Assembly: GCA_033977485.1 (NCBI GenBank)
Contig: CM066988.1
Span: forward strand, 8,225,501-8,289,500
Source: Hydrangea macrophylla
Taxonomy: Eukaryota; Streptophyta; Magnoliopsida; Cornales; Hydrangeaceae
Reading direction: 5' to 3'
Length of the DNA stretch: 64,000 bases
Part shown: positions 11,301-22,556 of the stretch, in pieces
Position numbering within the stretch: the first letter of the stretch is position 1
How the letters are laid out: each line of letters begins with the position of its first letter
Notes under the pieces: generated by a model
Seen by the model: the letters and a program-made list of their open reading frames with translations, nothing else
Databases searched by the model: none
What the model was told of the DNA's origin: nothing
Translations under genes and position numbers: made by a program

Positions 11301-13065
11301 TGTGTTTGCCTTAAAGTCATGGCGTCATTACTTGTATGGAGAACGATTTGATGTCTTTTCAGACCACAAGAGCTTGAAGTATATCTTTACTCAACGCGAT
11401 TTGAATCTTCGACAACGTCGATGGATGGAGTACTTAGAAGATTATGACTTCGAACTACAGTATCATCCAGGGAAGGCGAATGTAGTGGCCGATGCGCTGA
11501 GTCGTAAGTCACGAGGTTCGTTGGCTTGTCTGGCCATTCAGGAATGGAACATGCTCGATCAGATTGGGGAGTTTGAGGTAGAGCTTGACGACTCTGAGGA
11601 TCGTACTTCATTATATTCGGTTATGGCTCAACCGTCGATCATTCAACAAGTGAAAGATGAGCAACAATCTGATCCGGTAGCATCTACTTTTCGTATGCGA
11701 ATCCTTCGAGGTGATGTTATAGAAGGTTGGACTTTTGACTCCGAGCGTGGGTTGAAGTTCAAAGACCGTTTGTTTGTGCCATTGACAGTTCGTGAACAAG
11801 TGATGAAGGAATTCCATCATTCACGATTAGCGGTGCATCCGGGAGGTAACAAGATGTACCATAATTTGCGACGTCAGTTTTGGTGGAAGGGCATGAAGCG
11901 CGATGTCGCTAAGTTTGTATCTCGTTGTTTGACTTGTCAACAAGTAAAAGCCGAACATCAGAGACCTGCAGGGTTATTGCAACCATTACCAGTTTCAGAG
12001 TGGAAGTGGGAGCACGTGACAATGGATTTTGTGACAGCACTTCCTAGGTCACCACGTGGTCATGACGCCGTTTGGGTCATTGTGGATCGTTTGACAAAGT
12101 CTGCACATTTTCTGGGAATGCGTTTGACCGATTCAGTTGACGTTCTTAGTCGCTTGTATATTCGAGAGATCATTCGGTTACATGGAGTCCCTGTTTCGAT
12201 AGTGTCGGATCGAGATCCACGGTTTACTTCCTTGTTTTGGGAAGGTCTCCAGAAAGCTTTGGGGACAGAATTGAGATTGAGTACGGCTTTTCATCCTCAG
12301 ACGGATGGTCAGTCAGAACGTACTATACAGACATTGGAGGATATGTTACGAGCTTGTGTTATGGACTTCAAAGGTAGTTGGGAAGACCACCTACCATTGA
12401 TCGAGTTTGCGTATAACAATAGTTATCAAGCAAGTATTCAGATGGCACCGTTTGAGGCCCTATATGGACGACCGTGTCGTTCTCCTGTATGTTGGACAGA
12501 AGTTGGAGAAGCGTCTCTGTTGGGACCAGATCTAGTAAGGGAAACTACTGAGAAGATAAAATTAATTCGTGCGAGAATACTTACGGCTCAGAGCCGACAG
12601 AAAAGTTATGCTGATAAGAAGAGGAGACCGTTGTCCTTTGAAGTTGGAGATCATGTGTTTCTTAAGGTTTCACCTCGTCGTGGTGTGCTTCGTTTTGGAC
12701 AGGACAAGAAGCTTTCACCTCGTTTCATTGGACCGTTCCAGATTTTAGAACGTGTGGGTGAAGTTGCCTATCGGTTGGCTTTGCCTCCGCAGTTGGCAAA
12801 AGTTCATAATGTATTTCATATTTCGATGCTTCGGAAGTATGAACCTGATCCGTCTCATGTGTTAGATTGGACTAACTTACCGTTGGAGCAAGATGCGTCT
12901 TACGAGGAACAACCCGTACAGATTTTGGAAGCTAAGGAACATGTGCTTCGTGGTAGAACTATTCGTTTGGTTCGAGTACTGTGGCGTCACCATGGTACTG
13001 AGGAGACTACTTGGGAGAATGAGAAGGAGATGCGCGATCGATATCCACAATTATTTGCTTCTTGA
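8329..13065 (+). CDS. gag-pol polyprotein of Tekay chromovirus (about 1578 aa)
   Basis: A single frame encodes the whole retrotransposon machinery: Gag, protease, reverse transcriptase, RNase H and integrase. I chose the ATG at 8329 (MPPRRE, a typical gag start). An upstream in-frame ATG at 8287 would add 14 residues. From 8329: Arg-Gly repeat domain 25-63; Gag core about 130-270; CCHC zinc knuckle 364-377 ([14 protein letters not shown]); protease DTG 471-473; reverse transcriptase with FIDD 801-804; RNase H (CDAS near 950); integrase HHCC zinc finger about 1163-1204; catalytic Asp1233, Asp1294 and Glu1330 with the exact D-35-E spacing; GPF-type integrase C-terminus; chromodomain about 1531-1577. 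No stop or frameshift. The chromodomain in this family is thought to steer insertion to heterochromatin. The Arg-Gly tract is encoded by a GGTCGT-type microsatellite and probably varies in length. Confidence 0.95.
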   Translation: MPPRRENPSIELEADEQISAASVPVRGRGRGRARGRGPGRGRGQGQGRGRGRGRGRGRGRGRGHAHDVAFESEASTGPVDIPDGPQGLQNVADVIARAVRDAMPPPPPRTPRGETNPARARERLITKDFDARKPPQFSGSSDPMAAEDWLQHITKIFEFIDLHEDALRIKLATYLFSGEATHWWDCIVSVHPLAGMTWKSFKNLFLDNYFPEVQRDAKRAEFFTLQQGDMSVTEYATMFSTLARFAQEQLVSDHFKATRFASGLRPYIRKSLASTPITTYADILTRALGVESVDLDLKRAREIITPAKSTGLSKKAKTETRSQFQSQPPQQQQQRSYSQQRSSYRSSQPSGLQRGVNAAGEKVCLRCGDPNHFIKFCPQPPPKKSQSIGSTPYYPPSQAVSTQSVKPYQNRGNQGNYQRTDNRGGAQPQQHQEPKGRNFALPAYHVSGNAGPSVIRGIVPLFNSWASILFDTGASHSFISSAFASVLGLEIECLEHVLSVDTPVGGVIHLNHVCRSCMLLIADQQLSVDLIVMPNLGFDVIFGMDWLVEYRAIIDCFKRRVTLFTPKGDSCRFEGDQLDLPLPSLFSRSSLYSSLGTLASLLAMERGTPLVELPPIVCEFSDVFPEDLSELPPVRAIDFAIDLIPGTSPISIPPYRMAPAELKELKIQLEDLQSKGFIRPSVSPWGAPVLFVKKKDGTLRLCIDYRKLNHVTIKNKYPLPRIDDLFDQLKGSTCFSKIDLRSGYHQLRIRESDISKTAFRSRYGHFEFMVMPFGLTNAPAAFMDLMQRVFHDYLDKFVIVFIDDILIYSSSKELHEEHLRIVLQVLRTHRLFGKLSKCDFWLTEVKFLGHVVSRDGVSVDSSKIESVMDWQPPKNVFEIRSFLGLAGYYRRFVKDFSSIASPLTKLTRKGVKFIWTEECEKAFQLLKTRLTSAPVLIIPERGVDYAVYCDASLLGLGCVLMQEGKVVAYGSRQLKPHEQNYPTHDLELAAVVFALKSWRHYLYGERFDVFSDHKSLKYIFTQRDLNLRQRRWMEYLEDYDFELQYHPGKANVVADALSRKSRGSLACLAIQEWNMLDQIGEFEVELDDSEDRTSLYSVMAQPSIIQQVKDEQQSDPVASTFRMRILRGDVIEGWTFDSERGLKFKDRLFVPLTVREQVMKEFHHSRLAVHPGGNKMYHNLRRQFWWKGMKRDVAKFVSRCLTCQQVKAEHQRPAGLLQPLPVSEWKWEHVTMDFVTALPRSPRGHDAVWVIVDRLTKSAHFLGMRLTDSVDVLSRLYIREIIRLHGVPVSIVSDRDPRFTSLFWEGLQKALGTELRLSTAFHPQTDGQSERTIQTLEDMLRACVMDFKGSWEDHLPLIEFAYNNSYQASIQMAPFEALYGRPCRSPVCWTEVGEASLLGPDLVRETTEKIKLIRARILTAQSRQKSYADKKRRPLSFEVGDHVFLKVSPRRGVLRFGQDKKLSPRFIGPFQILERVGEVAYRLALPPQLAKVHNVFHISMLRKYEPDPSHVLDWTNLPLEQDASYEEQPVQILEAKEHVLRGRTIRLVRVLWRHHGTEETTWENEKEMRDRYPQLFAS

Positions 13066-13123
13066 GTTAATTGTTTTCTGTACTAATGATTATCGGTGTG
13101 CGAATTTCGCGGACGAAATTTCT

Positions 13124-13139
13124 TTTAAGGTGGGTAGGA
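13124..13139 (+). promoter_or_regulatory. polypurine tract of Tekay element
   Basis: The purine-rich stretch AAGGTGGGTAGGA directly abuts the 3' LTR start, where plus-strand DNA synthesis begins. The preceding GCGGACGAAATTTC is usual in this family. Confidence 0.8.
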
Positions 13140-15579
13140 TGTAATGCCCCTTAATTTTTAATTGCGATTAATACCAGTTTTGGAATTTATACTGCATAAT
13201 TTTTATCTGTGTGTGTGTTTAAGCTTGTGAGCTCAACACACACAAATATCCCTCATTAGAACTTGGAGGCCACACAATTTCGGGTGCACAGTGTGTGCAG
13301 ATGTATTGTATGTTTTATATGCTTGGTGCCCAAGCACTCAAATTCTATATATACACACCTATGGTTATCTAACCTCTCAATCAACCAAACTCTCCATCTC
13401 TCAGCACCTCTCTCTCTCGGGTACAACATCACACCCAAACACTCATATGTTATTACTTATATACTAATACACACTTATGATCTCATACATACACACATAC
13501 ATAGTTAGATAGATAACCACATATATACGCAGAGAGTTTGAACCAAACTTTGGATTCAAGCTTTACTTTTGGGTAAGATTCTATATCAATTGTAGTTTGT
13601 TTTTATAAACTGTTAACTGTAGATATTAATATATATGCAGTATTTATATATATCTCTCATATATATCGTTAAGGGTCCAAAAATAGCGAACAGAAAAACA
13701 GTCACAGAATCTTGATTTCTTTATATCAAATTAAAGGTCTCGATCCCACGAGACTCCATTTCGAATTTCAAAAGCTAATTCGCAACGGTTGCGACGAACG
13801 GTCAAATTAAAGTTTTGTCGTCGTTCGGTTTTTCAATAAAATCAAGAGCTGCATTTGATTTCAATAAAATCTGATTTCATATTTGAAATCTACACGGAAA
13901 AATGGAGAGATTCATATATTGGAAGTCCTGTTTTGGTTAAGTTTTCAAAATGGGTAAAATTTAGCCTTTAATTTCAAAACAGGGGAAGAAAGGAAGAAGA
14001 AGACGACACTGTGACAACTCGCGCGCGCGACCCGCGCGAGCGAGGGGTCGCGCGAGCGGCCCGCGCGCGCGACCAGGCTATTTCTGAAAACTGTTTTTAA
14101 ATAAACACGTGACCCTTCTGAACACACTCCGCGCGAGCGAACCGCGCGAGCGAGGCCTCGCGCGAGCGACCCGCGCGAGCGAGGTCCCGCGCGAGCGGCC
14201 CGCGCGCGCGACCTCGGGCAGTTTAGTAAAAACTTATGTTTTGTTGTACTTAAGTCTGTTATGAGCTAAGGGACCTTGTACCCTATGCTTTAAGAGTTGT
14301 ACTTTACTTTAATAGTAGTTGTACTCATGCTTTGAGGTGTTGTACCTCACTAATATACGCGCATTATTGTATATTGAGATTTGTAACAGATTGAGCAGTT
14401 CCGGTTTCTATTCTGATTATTTATTCAGTCTATCCTCGGTGAACGGTAGTTCCGTATGACCCTCAATAAAGTTGTATAACATGTTAATAGTGTACTTACA
14501 TATTTACTTGAGCTGCTATGCCTTAAGTGATTACTTGAGTTGCTATGCCTTATGTGTTTACCTGGATAATTTCAGCATGTCTATTGTGTTGATTTGAATT
14601 GATAGCATGTCTTAATAATCTGTCTTATGAAATATTGAATATGTCTGAAAGCTTAGAGCTCGCATATGTCATATCATTTCATAAGCATGAGCATGAACAC
14701 GAAAATCACGAAAATGATTTTGGGGTGAAAGACCTTAGAGGCTTTCAATTTTTAAAAAGGGAAGACCTTAGAGGCTTCCATGCATAAAACCCTCTAGGAG
14801 GGATTTTGTTTTGAAAAGTTAGAAATCCCGGATTTGTGGGTAGGCATGTGAGATGGGTACCACTAGGAACTCGAATTGCGAGATGTGCTGCAAGAAACCC
14901 TCGTAACGGTAAAGGCTAGGCCTCCGTGTAATTCGTAAGGCCCAAAGTCCCGCACGTTTGAGGCTAGGCCTACGTGGACGGGAAGCCCATGGTCCGGGTA
15001 ATGATAATGACGATTGAGGGTGAGTGTTTGAAAAGGCATGAAAATGGTTTTCATGCATTGACATTGGCATTCATTACACTCATGCATGACATATAACAGA
15101 TGTTATTGTGCGGTTATATGACTATACGAGCCTTTTGGCTTATGGACTATTAAACCTCTCTTTCAGGTGATATAGATAAGGGCAAGGCCCCGAGACTTGA
15201 CAATGCTTCCGCTATAGTTTGAAGACCCCGTGTGTGGGGATTATCATTTATTAATGTAATGAAATTTGGTTTTTTTAGAACCTATTATGTTTAAATTGGA
15301 CAAATGTTAGTCCATCCGCTTTTAACTAAAGAGATAGCTTAACTCTGATTTTCCGCTGCTTATATTGAAAACAATTTGTTTCAAGAAAGAATATTTCAAA
15401 TGAAAACCAGACTTCTGTTTTATAAATTCTTTCCAAATGATGAATATATATTTCATGTAACCCTCGGAGTCTAGGACCCGGGGAGTTACGGAATGGTGTC
15501 AAAGCCTATTTTTGTTATTGTTGTACTTCCGTCGGTTGACACCCCGTCGCCGGGAACCGTGGCGGGGCGGGGCGTCACA
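13140..15579 (+). repeat. 3' LTR of Tekay element
   Basis: Same length as the 5' LTR and identical in every stretch compared, including both CGCGCGAGCG clusters (14018-14074, 14128-14215). Ends GGCGTCACA followed by target duplication ATTTT. Confidence 0.95.
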
Positions 15580-15734
15580 ATTTTCATCAGTTTTGAGGAA
15601 AGTCTTAACAGTTTCACTTTACTCCGAAACCACAAGTGGTTAATTATCCACTTTTGAAGCACAGAGAGATAAAGTTAAAAAGGACCTAACCAAAGAGGGT
15701 TATATGTAATCAACCCTAATTGTAGTTTTAAGGA

Positions 15735-17570
15735 TAAACTACATGGACCTCCCCTAACGTTTGCACTAATTACACGAACCTCCCCCGTATTTTGAAAAAT
15801 TACGCAGACCTCCCTTCTAAGTAACGGTTAGTTAACGTCCATGACAAAATAAATTAAAGTACTAAATTGCCCCTACATTAAATTACACAAACCTCTCCTA
15901 AACTATGGTATAATAACATGGACCTCCATCGAATTTCAAAAACTTATCACCCACAAAACCCTAATTACTAGATTAATAGTTTGTGCAAATGTATTATTAT
16001 ACCCTCAATTGAAACTTGCTTTTGCAACGAGAAGTATTTTGGTTAAACTTTTCATACCACTAAGCGGTGTTGATGCGAACCTCAATAACTCGCTTTAAGA
16101 CCCAACAAAAATATTGGAAAATAACTTCTGTCTGATGCGAACCTCAATAGATTTGCTTTGAGACCCAACACCAATATTGGAATTTACTTCTGTCTGTTGC
16201 AAACCTCATCGACTTGTATTGAGACCCAATAGCAATATACCCAGAAAAGCTAAAATCAGATTGTAGTTGATAGTGAGCCTATGACCCAACATTTATACAG
16301 AAATGCAAATCATAGGTATTCCAATAATTAGTGAACCTGTGACCCAATGCCTATAAGGAGACGCAAACCACAGGTATTCATGTTTGTGAACGCCACAAGG
16401 AAGACCTTGGTAAGTTCATTGTGTTCTGTGAAGAACAATGGGGAGAAGCAAAGCTCAACTTCTGAATTTGATTAATACATTGGTTAACTTTTTTATTACA
16501 TACAAAAGGATATATATAAGATTAGAACAACCCTCCAATCATAGGAATAAATGCAAGCTGTTGGAACAACCCTCCAACTATAGGATTAAAAACTAACTCG
16601 TTTTTCAGCATAACTAATACAAAAAGACCACTTTGACTAAACAAAAAAGTTGAGAAACATACACAAACTCCCAATTAACATTCATAATGAACAAACTCTT
16701 AACTATCAACCAACTTATTCGATGAAATTGGTCCAAATCAGCCATCATTGTCACGAGCATAGATTAGGTTAATGAATCCTTCTCCCCTATTTGGGCCACT
16801 CTTAGAAATTACGAATTTAGCTCAAATTTCTCGGATCAGCCCAATAAGTGCTTCTTTGAACCTTTTAGCCCTTGCCCTTGTGACTGGCCCAACTGGAACA
16901 TGGAATGAATCAATTGGTGCCCCTTTATCCTTATCAGGTGTATCTTTTAATTTTTTTCAAATTCTTCAATTTCATAATTTAAATTTCATGGGTTTGGTTT
17001 TTATTTACTTCTTCCTCTCTTTTCAATTTCTTTTGTCTATGGAATAAATATGACGGACATTCTTTTTCAAGCAAAAAAAAAATATGGACAATCTTCAATT
17101 TGGTTTGTCAAAAAAAAAAAATTATGTGCTTCATGAAACTTAAAGAACTGTGAAAATGGTAAGGTTAATAATGCAATTTTGAAAAATAAGAGAGATGATT
17201 CTAAATTTTGAAAAAAAAAATTTAATTATTGCTAATAGACGTAACAAGAGATGAAAAAGAAGAGAGAGAAAATATAACAAAAAAACTTTTTTTGTAAGGA
17301 GGGAGGTCCATGTAATTAGGTCATACCTCAAGGAGGTTTGTGTAATTACCCCTTTTTTTTAGGATAAAAAAGGCATTTTGGGCATTAGTAATTAACATTC
17401 ACTTACATCATCAATTTCTATTAGGGGATAGAGGGTCCACAAACGGAGGGGTAGTGAGTTTAACTCAACATCAAACCTCAAGAAAGATTGGTGTAAGTTT
17501 TTAAAACACAAGGTTCGTCCTAGTAGTTAGACCATACCTCAGGGGAGGTCCGTATAATCTTCCCTAGTTT
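15735..17570. mobile_element. foldback/MITE-like element, ACCTCCC family, copy C2 (interrupted)
   Basis: Paralogue of 2126-3115, with inverted GGACCTCCC...AATTACAC ends. Split at 16070/16937 by a solo LTR. Confidence 0.5.
16071..16936. mobile_element. solo LTR, 866 bp, TGATGC...TTATCA
   Basis: Flanked by the 5-bp duplication GGTGT (16066-16070 and 16937-16941). Copy 1 at about 2472 gives the uninterrupted site. The first 190 bp holds three copies of an about 62-bp unit (GATGCGAACCTCAATA ... GAGACCCAACA ... ATATTGG), then two related AGTGAACCTGTGACCCAA-type units. A TATA-like stretch (GGATATATATAAG, about 16508) reads best on the minus strand, where the LTR would start TGATAAGG and end GCATCA, like the left-edge LTR. 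Orientation is inferred. Confidence 0.75.
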
Positions 17571-17846
17571 TAAAGTTATGGGCTGTAAAAGTTGGGGAAA
17601 AAAAACACGGCCTCAATATATATCTTACTCTTAAAATTAATCCAGAGTTTCAACTAATCTAACTTCCTTTCCCTCTAGGAAAAGAATAAAGGTAACAAAT
17701 TTGAGCACACGTATATGTATATATATCTATATATATTAATATATATACACACACATATACAATAGTACAGAGCTTGCCTGTATATATACATACATATCAT
17801 ATGTGTAACGTGTAGTAGTCTTTAATAAATTAGGATCTGAAACAAG

Positions 17847-18287
17847 ATGATGAAAAAATATATGGTGGCTGAGGCTTTGATATTCAGCACTGATCTCACA
17901 TTCACAATGACACCTTGTGAATTGTTAGGTGTGAAGCTATATGCTATGCTGCATGGATTTGGAGAATTTTCAGACGATTTTGTGAATATGGTTATTAAAC
18001 AAAGACAGTGGTTGGAGTTGGACAACGTAGTTATTAATTTTGAGAACCAAACAGTCCCTTATGACCAAGCTGTTATAATCCAAAATGATGATCAGAAGAA
18101 ACAAACAGAACCTAGGCGTGTGAAAAAGGGTCGAAAACCCGAACAAACGTCGTCCCAAGGTGAAGATAGAAGCTGTGAAGCTGAAGATTGTTCTCTTGTG
18201 GATGGTTTGGCGCCGTGGTACATCACTCAAAAGCTTATGAGAGAGAATGCAAGAATAAGGAAGATTGGAAAGAAGAAAAGTTCTTAG
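17847..18287 (+). CDS. unrecognised small protein, 146 aa, tandem paralogue 2
   Basis: Paralogue of 3430-3852 in the second duplicate. It keeps the ATG-ATG start, the N-terminal domain and the basic C-terminus. Differences from copy 1 are a few substitutions (such as Thr to Ile and Pro to Leu near residues 12-17, Gly to Asp near 73) and six extra residues in the polar linker, all in frame. A 5'-truncated LINE lies about 55 bp after the stop codon and may have changed its 3' end. Family and function unknown. Both copies staying open is mild evidence for a real gene. Confidence 0.5.
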   Translation: MMKKYMVAEALIFSTDLTFTMTPCELLGVKLYAMLHGFGEFSDDFVNMVIKQRQWLELDNVVINFENQTVPYDQAVIIQNDDQKKQTEPRRVKKGRKPEQTSSQGEDRSCEAEDCSLVDGLAPWYITQKLMRENARIRKIGKKKSS

Positions 18288-18342
18288 AAGAAGAGGAGGA
18301 ATGTTAAGAAGGAAAGAAAATAGGATTTTTAGCTTGACTAAA

Positions 18343-18617
18343 AGAAAAGTTGCAACGGAGGCGGGCTTTGGGAGTTTAGAAGTGAAATCTGATGCACAAA
18401 CCATTGTTTCTTTCCTTGAATTCGATCTAGTGAGGCGGAATGGTAACAAAAGTAGCTCACCATCTTGTCCGTACGTCATGCCAAGAGACGTCATATGGGT
18501 TTCTTTATTTTTAGGGAAGTCTTCCCCCTTATTTTCAAGCTTTTGTTCTTGCTGATGTAAACTCTAGGTGATCTTGCTCGGTTGAGATTAATCTGTCCGT
18601 CAAGAAAAAAAAAAAAA
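18343..18617 (+). mobile_element. 5'-truncated LINE, 3' end with RNase H remnant and poly-A
   Basis: Inserted after GCTTGACTAAAAG, where copy 1 is uninterrupted. The sequence reads as the end of a plant LINE RNase H domain (GFGSLEVKSDAQTIVSF, then a region matching VRRNGNK...HH) with an internal deletion relative to 25051-25288. A short 3' UTR and an A15 tail at about 18603-18617 follow. The same insertion site is shared by copy 3, so the LINE landed before copies 2 and 3 separated. Confidence 0.75.
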
Positions 18618-18852
18618 AGAGTTTAAACTTTTGATTTCAATACCTTGATGAATGTATTCTAGTTTCAATTTCATACGATTTTATTTTCTTGTTTTAGTTT
18701 TTTTTTTCTTTTTTTTTTGTTTTTTAGAGTTCTAATTGTTAAAACTAAGTCCCAAATTGAAATAGGTTGCCGTACATGTGTTAGGAATTAGGATATTTTT
18801 TTTTTGAGAAGGTTCACTTTTTTTTTCCTCAAAGGTTATTATTTATTAAATA

Positions 18853-19018
18853 AAGATTAGGAAACACCCAAAGACAATTTTTAGGACACAACTCAAGAGA
18901 TGTGTCTATATCTCTCCTATGATGTCACTAAACCCCACAGTCACACAAGATATAGATAGACACATCTCTTAGATTGTGTCCCAAAAATTGTCTTTGGGTG
19001 TGTCCCAAGTTAATCTCT
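18853..19018. mobile_element. MITE with about 65-bp inverted ends
   Basis: The left arm (AGATTAGGAAACACCCAAAG ... AGAGATGTGTCTATATC) and right arm (GATATAGATAGACACATCTC ... GTGTCCCAAGTTAATCT) are inverse with few mismatches around a 50-bp loop. Absent from copies 1 and 3 at the same place. The target duplication is unclear (possibly TTA-type). Confidence 0.75.
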
Positions 19019-19099
19019 TACTTATTTCCAAAGTTTTCTACGTCTTTAATTAGGGAGTCAACAAGGGAGGAAAAATAGGTCTCATTTCCCTAAAAGGTT

Positions 19100-19112
19100 A
19101 CGGTTTTAATAC

Positions 19113-19154
<42 letters not shown>

Positions 19155-19160
19155 GTATAG
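19100..19160. repeat. (TTA)n tract
   Basis: ATT/TTA low-complexity tract shared by all three copies of the unit. Confidence 0.8.
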
Positions 19161-19321
19161 AGTCCAGCTCCAGTGCGTACTGGGTAAGCACACTGGGTTT
19201 TAAAGCCTAAAAAAACCGCAGATCAGCGGGGCGGCAGAACAAGGCATGGGTGGGGCGCCCCACGATTTTTTTAGGCTTAGCAATCCAGTGCGTTCACCCA
19301 GTGCACACTAGATCCTAACTC
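19160..19321. mobile_element. Mutator-like MITE, 162 bp
   Basis: Ends GAGTCCAGCTCCAGTGCG and its imperfect inverse TGCACACTAGATCCTAACTC. Both arms carry CACTGGGT and CCTAAAAAAA words. Flanked by a 9-bp near-match, ATATGTATA (19151-19159) and GTATGTATA (19322-19330), as expected for Mutator-type elements, but in a TA-rich tract, so family assignment is tentative. Absent from copies 1 and 3. Confidence 0.6.
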
Positions 19322-19686
19322 GTATGTATATATATGTATGTATGCATATATAAGATAAGAAGGTTCATTTGAGAGCCTCTTAGCAGATGGTGAATTAAGA
19401 AAACTTTTTTTTTTTGCCCAGTCAATGGAACTTGACAAATTGGCTGGGCAAAATACCTATTTGCCCTAGTCGAATAGGAAATTGCTTAACCAATTTGCTC
19501 AATCCACTCCAATCATACCTGCCAAAAAATTGGTTATTTATTTTATTTTAATATATTTTCATTCAATCAAGCACTTAATTTTTTTTTAAATCACATAAAG
19601 CTCATATTAAAAAAAAAATTGAAACACTTTTTTCATTAAAATGATAAAAATTAAACCTCTAGTCTATCCTCTTATTAACAACGATG
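19322..19686. other. non-coding spacer shared with copy 3
   Basis: Contains TTTGCCCAG(T/C)CAAT ... GGCTGGGCAAA inverted words at 19414-19450, repeated at 27352-27388. No gene seen. Confidence 0.5.
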
Positions 19687-19840
19687 TTAGGGGTACACTC
19701 TTACACACCCAAAAAACATCCACACCCTGAGGTGGACCAATGAGAAGAGATTGACAGTGGACCCCGCAGTCTCTATCTCTCATTTATTGATCCACCTCAG
19801 GGTGTGGATACCTTTTGAGTGTGTAAGAATGTGCCCCAAA
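19687..19840. mobile_element. MITE with inverted TTAGGGGTACACTCTTACAC ends
   Basis: The left arm TTAGGGGTACACTCTTACAC...CCACACCCTGAGGTGGA matches the inverse of GATCCACCTCAGGGTGTGG...GTGTAAGAATGTGCCCCAAA. Its copy-3 homologue is cut in two at 27697/57251 by the 29.5-kb nested insertion. Confidence 0.75.
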
Positions 19841-20910
19841 CATTACTCTAATATTAATTAATCCACCTCCAATAATTACACCCAGCCCAAACTAAACAAG
19901 CCCACAACCAAAATCCGAACCCAAATTAACTAATACAAACCAAATCAATTTAAGCCCAATCAAATTGAGCCCAACCCACCAACCCTACTTCATCTTCTTC
20001 TTCACGGCGACAACCTATTTCTTCTTCTTATGAGAGAGAGATGCACTAGTGATTTTGTATGTATCATACAAATGTTACTACACAGTGGGGTTACAAAGTT
20101 CCAATGGCCACGTCACAAGGGTGCCAATGGAGAACAAAAATGGTTTCGCAATGATGGTTTTATGGTTACTACCCATTGGCACCCTTGTTATTGGCACCAT
20201 AATGATTTTCTTAAGTTCTTACGGTTGCTCTTATTGGCACTCTTTGTTACCACTCATTAGTGCAACCTAGTTACCACTTACTGAGGTAACGGTTGTACTT
20301 GCAATAAAGACACTAGGACATATTGTAGAATTTTCCTAATAATCATCTCGATTCAATTGATAATTTTGTTTCTATGTGACCAGATGGTTTTAGTCGTACC
20401 ATACAATCAAAAAATGTTAAAACATGTGTGCCAATGTTTATAACCATTAAAAAATGACCATGGTACTATATTTTAACACGTGTCTCAGTTCATTCCCATT
20501 TTGTATACACTCTATCAATACAATTGTTGAATAAGACATGAATGGGACAAATGTCTAAATACTGATAACCCGAAGTTTCGACCCAAGCCCGAAATTAAAT
20601 TTAATGGCATTTCGATTCTATTTTTTCGGGTTCAAAGTTTAGTACGGGTTGAAACGAACTATAGTTTATATCACAGTTTGGTTTTCGGAGAGGAATTCCC
20701 AAACCGAACTTGACCCCGACCCAGAAACCAAAGTTTTGTAATATAGAAAATGTTTAATTTTAGGTTTAGCCTTTTAGGGAAATGAAAGAACAACCACTGA
20801 CACACGAACAGATTGACCTAAGAGTCTGAGAGACTGAGACCTCATGGTCCTTACCAATCACCAGATTTGAGACCTATCGCCGGTGTCAGTAGTCATTCTC
20901 TCGCCGGCAT
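19841..20910. other. non-coding duplicated flank
   Basis: Matches 57329-58690 (copy 3) closely, including AGCCCAAACTAAACAAGCCC and the ATGCACTAGTGATTTTGTATG block. Open frames here are short and not conserved between the two copies. Confidence 0.55.
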
Positions 20911-20940
20911 TTCTCTCTCTCTCTCTCTCACTCTCATGTC

Positions 20941-20996
<56 letters not shown>

Positions 20997-21027
20997 TTAG
21001 GTGTTTCTCTCTCTCACTCTGATCGAC

Positions 21028-21064
<37 letters not shown>
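20911..21064. repeat. (CT)n microsatellite cluster
   Basis: Three CT blocks separated by short unique pieces. A shorter homologue lies at 58667-58730 in copy 3. Confidence 0.9.
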
Positions 21065-21070
<6 letters not shown>

Positions 21071-21673
21071 TCATAGTTCAGTTAGAATTTAAAAAAATAA
21101 ATAAATAAATTGAACTTCAGTTCAAATTCAACCCGAATTTTCTAACCGAACCCGAACATACATTACGGAAATTGAACTGTATTTTTTAACTTAATTTCAG
21201 TTCAGTTTTCGATATCATAATTGCCAACACAAGCCACACGATTGCCCACCCCTAAATACTAATGGTGGGTGAATAATGAATTAGCAAAAAATGAGCGAAC
21301 GAAAAATGCACTCGTCTGTAGAAAGATACAAAGTTTGGTAGTTATGATACGAACTTCAAAAATAACAGCAGGTTTCAAATTTCAAAAGCCAAGTTACAAT
21401 TTTTGGCAGTATAGGGGTGCCAAAAAAGTTTCCAAATTTTTAAAGGTATATACCATAAGACCAGAACCACAACCGCAAGATTGCAGGCCCATGATACCTA
21501 TATGCTTGGGATTCATGTACAAAAAATAGTTGTTGGGCAAAATTACAAAGAATCACAGAACTTGCTACGAATGATTATTAATCTCTATCATAAATTTAAA
21601 AATTAGATCATGTTTCGGAAATGAAAAAACTAAATATACACACCCATGCACACACAAATGTATATTAAGTAGA
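21065..21673. other. intergenic, no supported feature
   Basis: AT-rich. One 86-codon frame at 21269-21529 has no recognisable motif and was not called. Confidence 0.4.
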
Positions 21674-21842
21674 TCAGCCAGTACTACCAGAGAGCTCTCC
21701 AGAAATTGCACTTCCATATGATACTAATCCTATTTGTGAAGCAGTAGTAGTACCTCCTCGAGCTTTCTGTAATTGTCGTATTTTAAACACATCTCTTGGT
21801 AACAGCTGGCTTTGGACAGTCACAGTATCATCGTCCTCGTGC
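21674..21842 (-). pseudogene. possible terminal exon or gene fragment, minus strand
   Basis: After a good-looking acceptor (CATAAG at 21848-21843 on the minus strand), an open stretch of 56 codons runs to a TGA at 21676-21674. It translates to a polar, non-repetitive sequence that includes QLLPRDVFKIRQLQKARGG and ends SGELSGSTG. Composition and codon use look coding, unlike the neighbours. No matching upstream exon could be found by eye, so it may be a captured or broken gene piece. Family unknown. Confidence 0.3.
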
Positions 21843-22291
21843 CTTATGAATGAACATAGATAAATATTGTATTCACATATTAGTTTAAACCATACAAACT
21901 AGAGGAAAAAAAAACACACTTTAACACGCCTAAGAATATAAGTTCAAACAATAGATAAATAAATTGTCATCAGAATTGCTTCTGGGTATATATGGTTGTA
22001 CACACTAAGATTGGCTAAAAAAAGTGAACTAAATAAAATCTCTCTCATGAGACCATGTCCGACAGACCGACTTCCAATAAATGAGTTGGCTGCCGAAACT
22101 TTGCTAACTGGGTGGCAATGGTGAACAGGGATCAATAAGGGGCACGTGGACGAGAGACTACCTAAGAGGGGCCGCTGCAACAGTTTACAAGGTGGAGTTT
22201 TAGACAGAATAGTTCGGTATAAGATTGTCTTCCATATCCGTGTGCAAGTTGGACACTTCAACAAGTATCCGTGTACCAATTTAAGGGTGAG
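21843..22291 (+). other. 3' internal remnant of a copia element (tentative)
   Basis: The final bases TTAAGGGTGAG (22281-22291) look like a polypurine tract abutting the LTR that follows, so at least the last part is element interior. No recognisable coding domain. Confidence 0.35.
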
Positions 22292-22556
22292 TGTTGAAAA
22301 ATATGGTTTCCAGATTAGTGAAGATTTGATGGTAGATGAATCCAAAAGATATTTCAGAGAGAGAAATCCCAGAATATTCAAGAGATCTCCAGATTTATTT
22401 GATTTAAATTGATATGATTGTAATCATAGGAGATTTGATCTTATCTCTAGGTTTCCAATCTTGTCTCTCATTCTCACCCTATATAAAGGGTTAAAGCATT
22501 GTAAAATGATAATCCCAGTAAAATACAATCTCTTTTTTTTATTATAGAATTCTACA
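22292..22556 (+). repeat. Ty1/copia-type 3' LTR, 265 bp
   Basis: Starts TGTTGAAAAATATGG after a polypurine-like tract and ends AATTCTACA, with a TATA box in CCCTATATAAAGGG at about 22480. These are copia-like proportions. The element body upstream is lost or unrecognisable. Confidence 0.55.

Larger units (their letters stand above)
5635..15579 (+). mobile_element. complete Tekay (Del)-type chromovirus, Ty3/gypsy
   Basis: 9945 bp. Two 2440-bp LTRs (5635-8074, 13140-15579) flank one uninterrupted gag-pol frame. The target duplication ATTTT is present on both sides (5630-5634 and 15580-15584), and copy 1 of the duplication shows the empty site. All LTR anchors compared keep a constant offset of 7505 bp and no mismatch was found in the stretches read, so insertion is very recent. 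Primer site, polypurine tract, every catalytic motif and a C-terminal chromodomain are present, so the element looks autonomous. Confidence 0.95.
15580..19400. repeat. segmental duplication, copy 2, right part (relative to copy 1)
   Basis: Resumes copy 1 at about position 1973 and runs through the small gene and the TTA tract to GCAGATGGTGAATTAAGAA. Homology with copy 3 continues beyond this point to about 21064. Confidence 0.8.
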
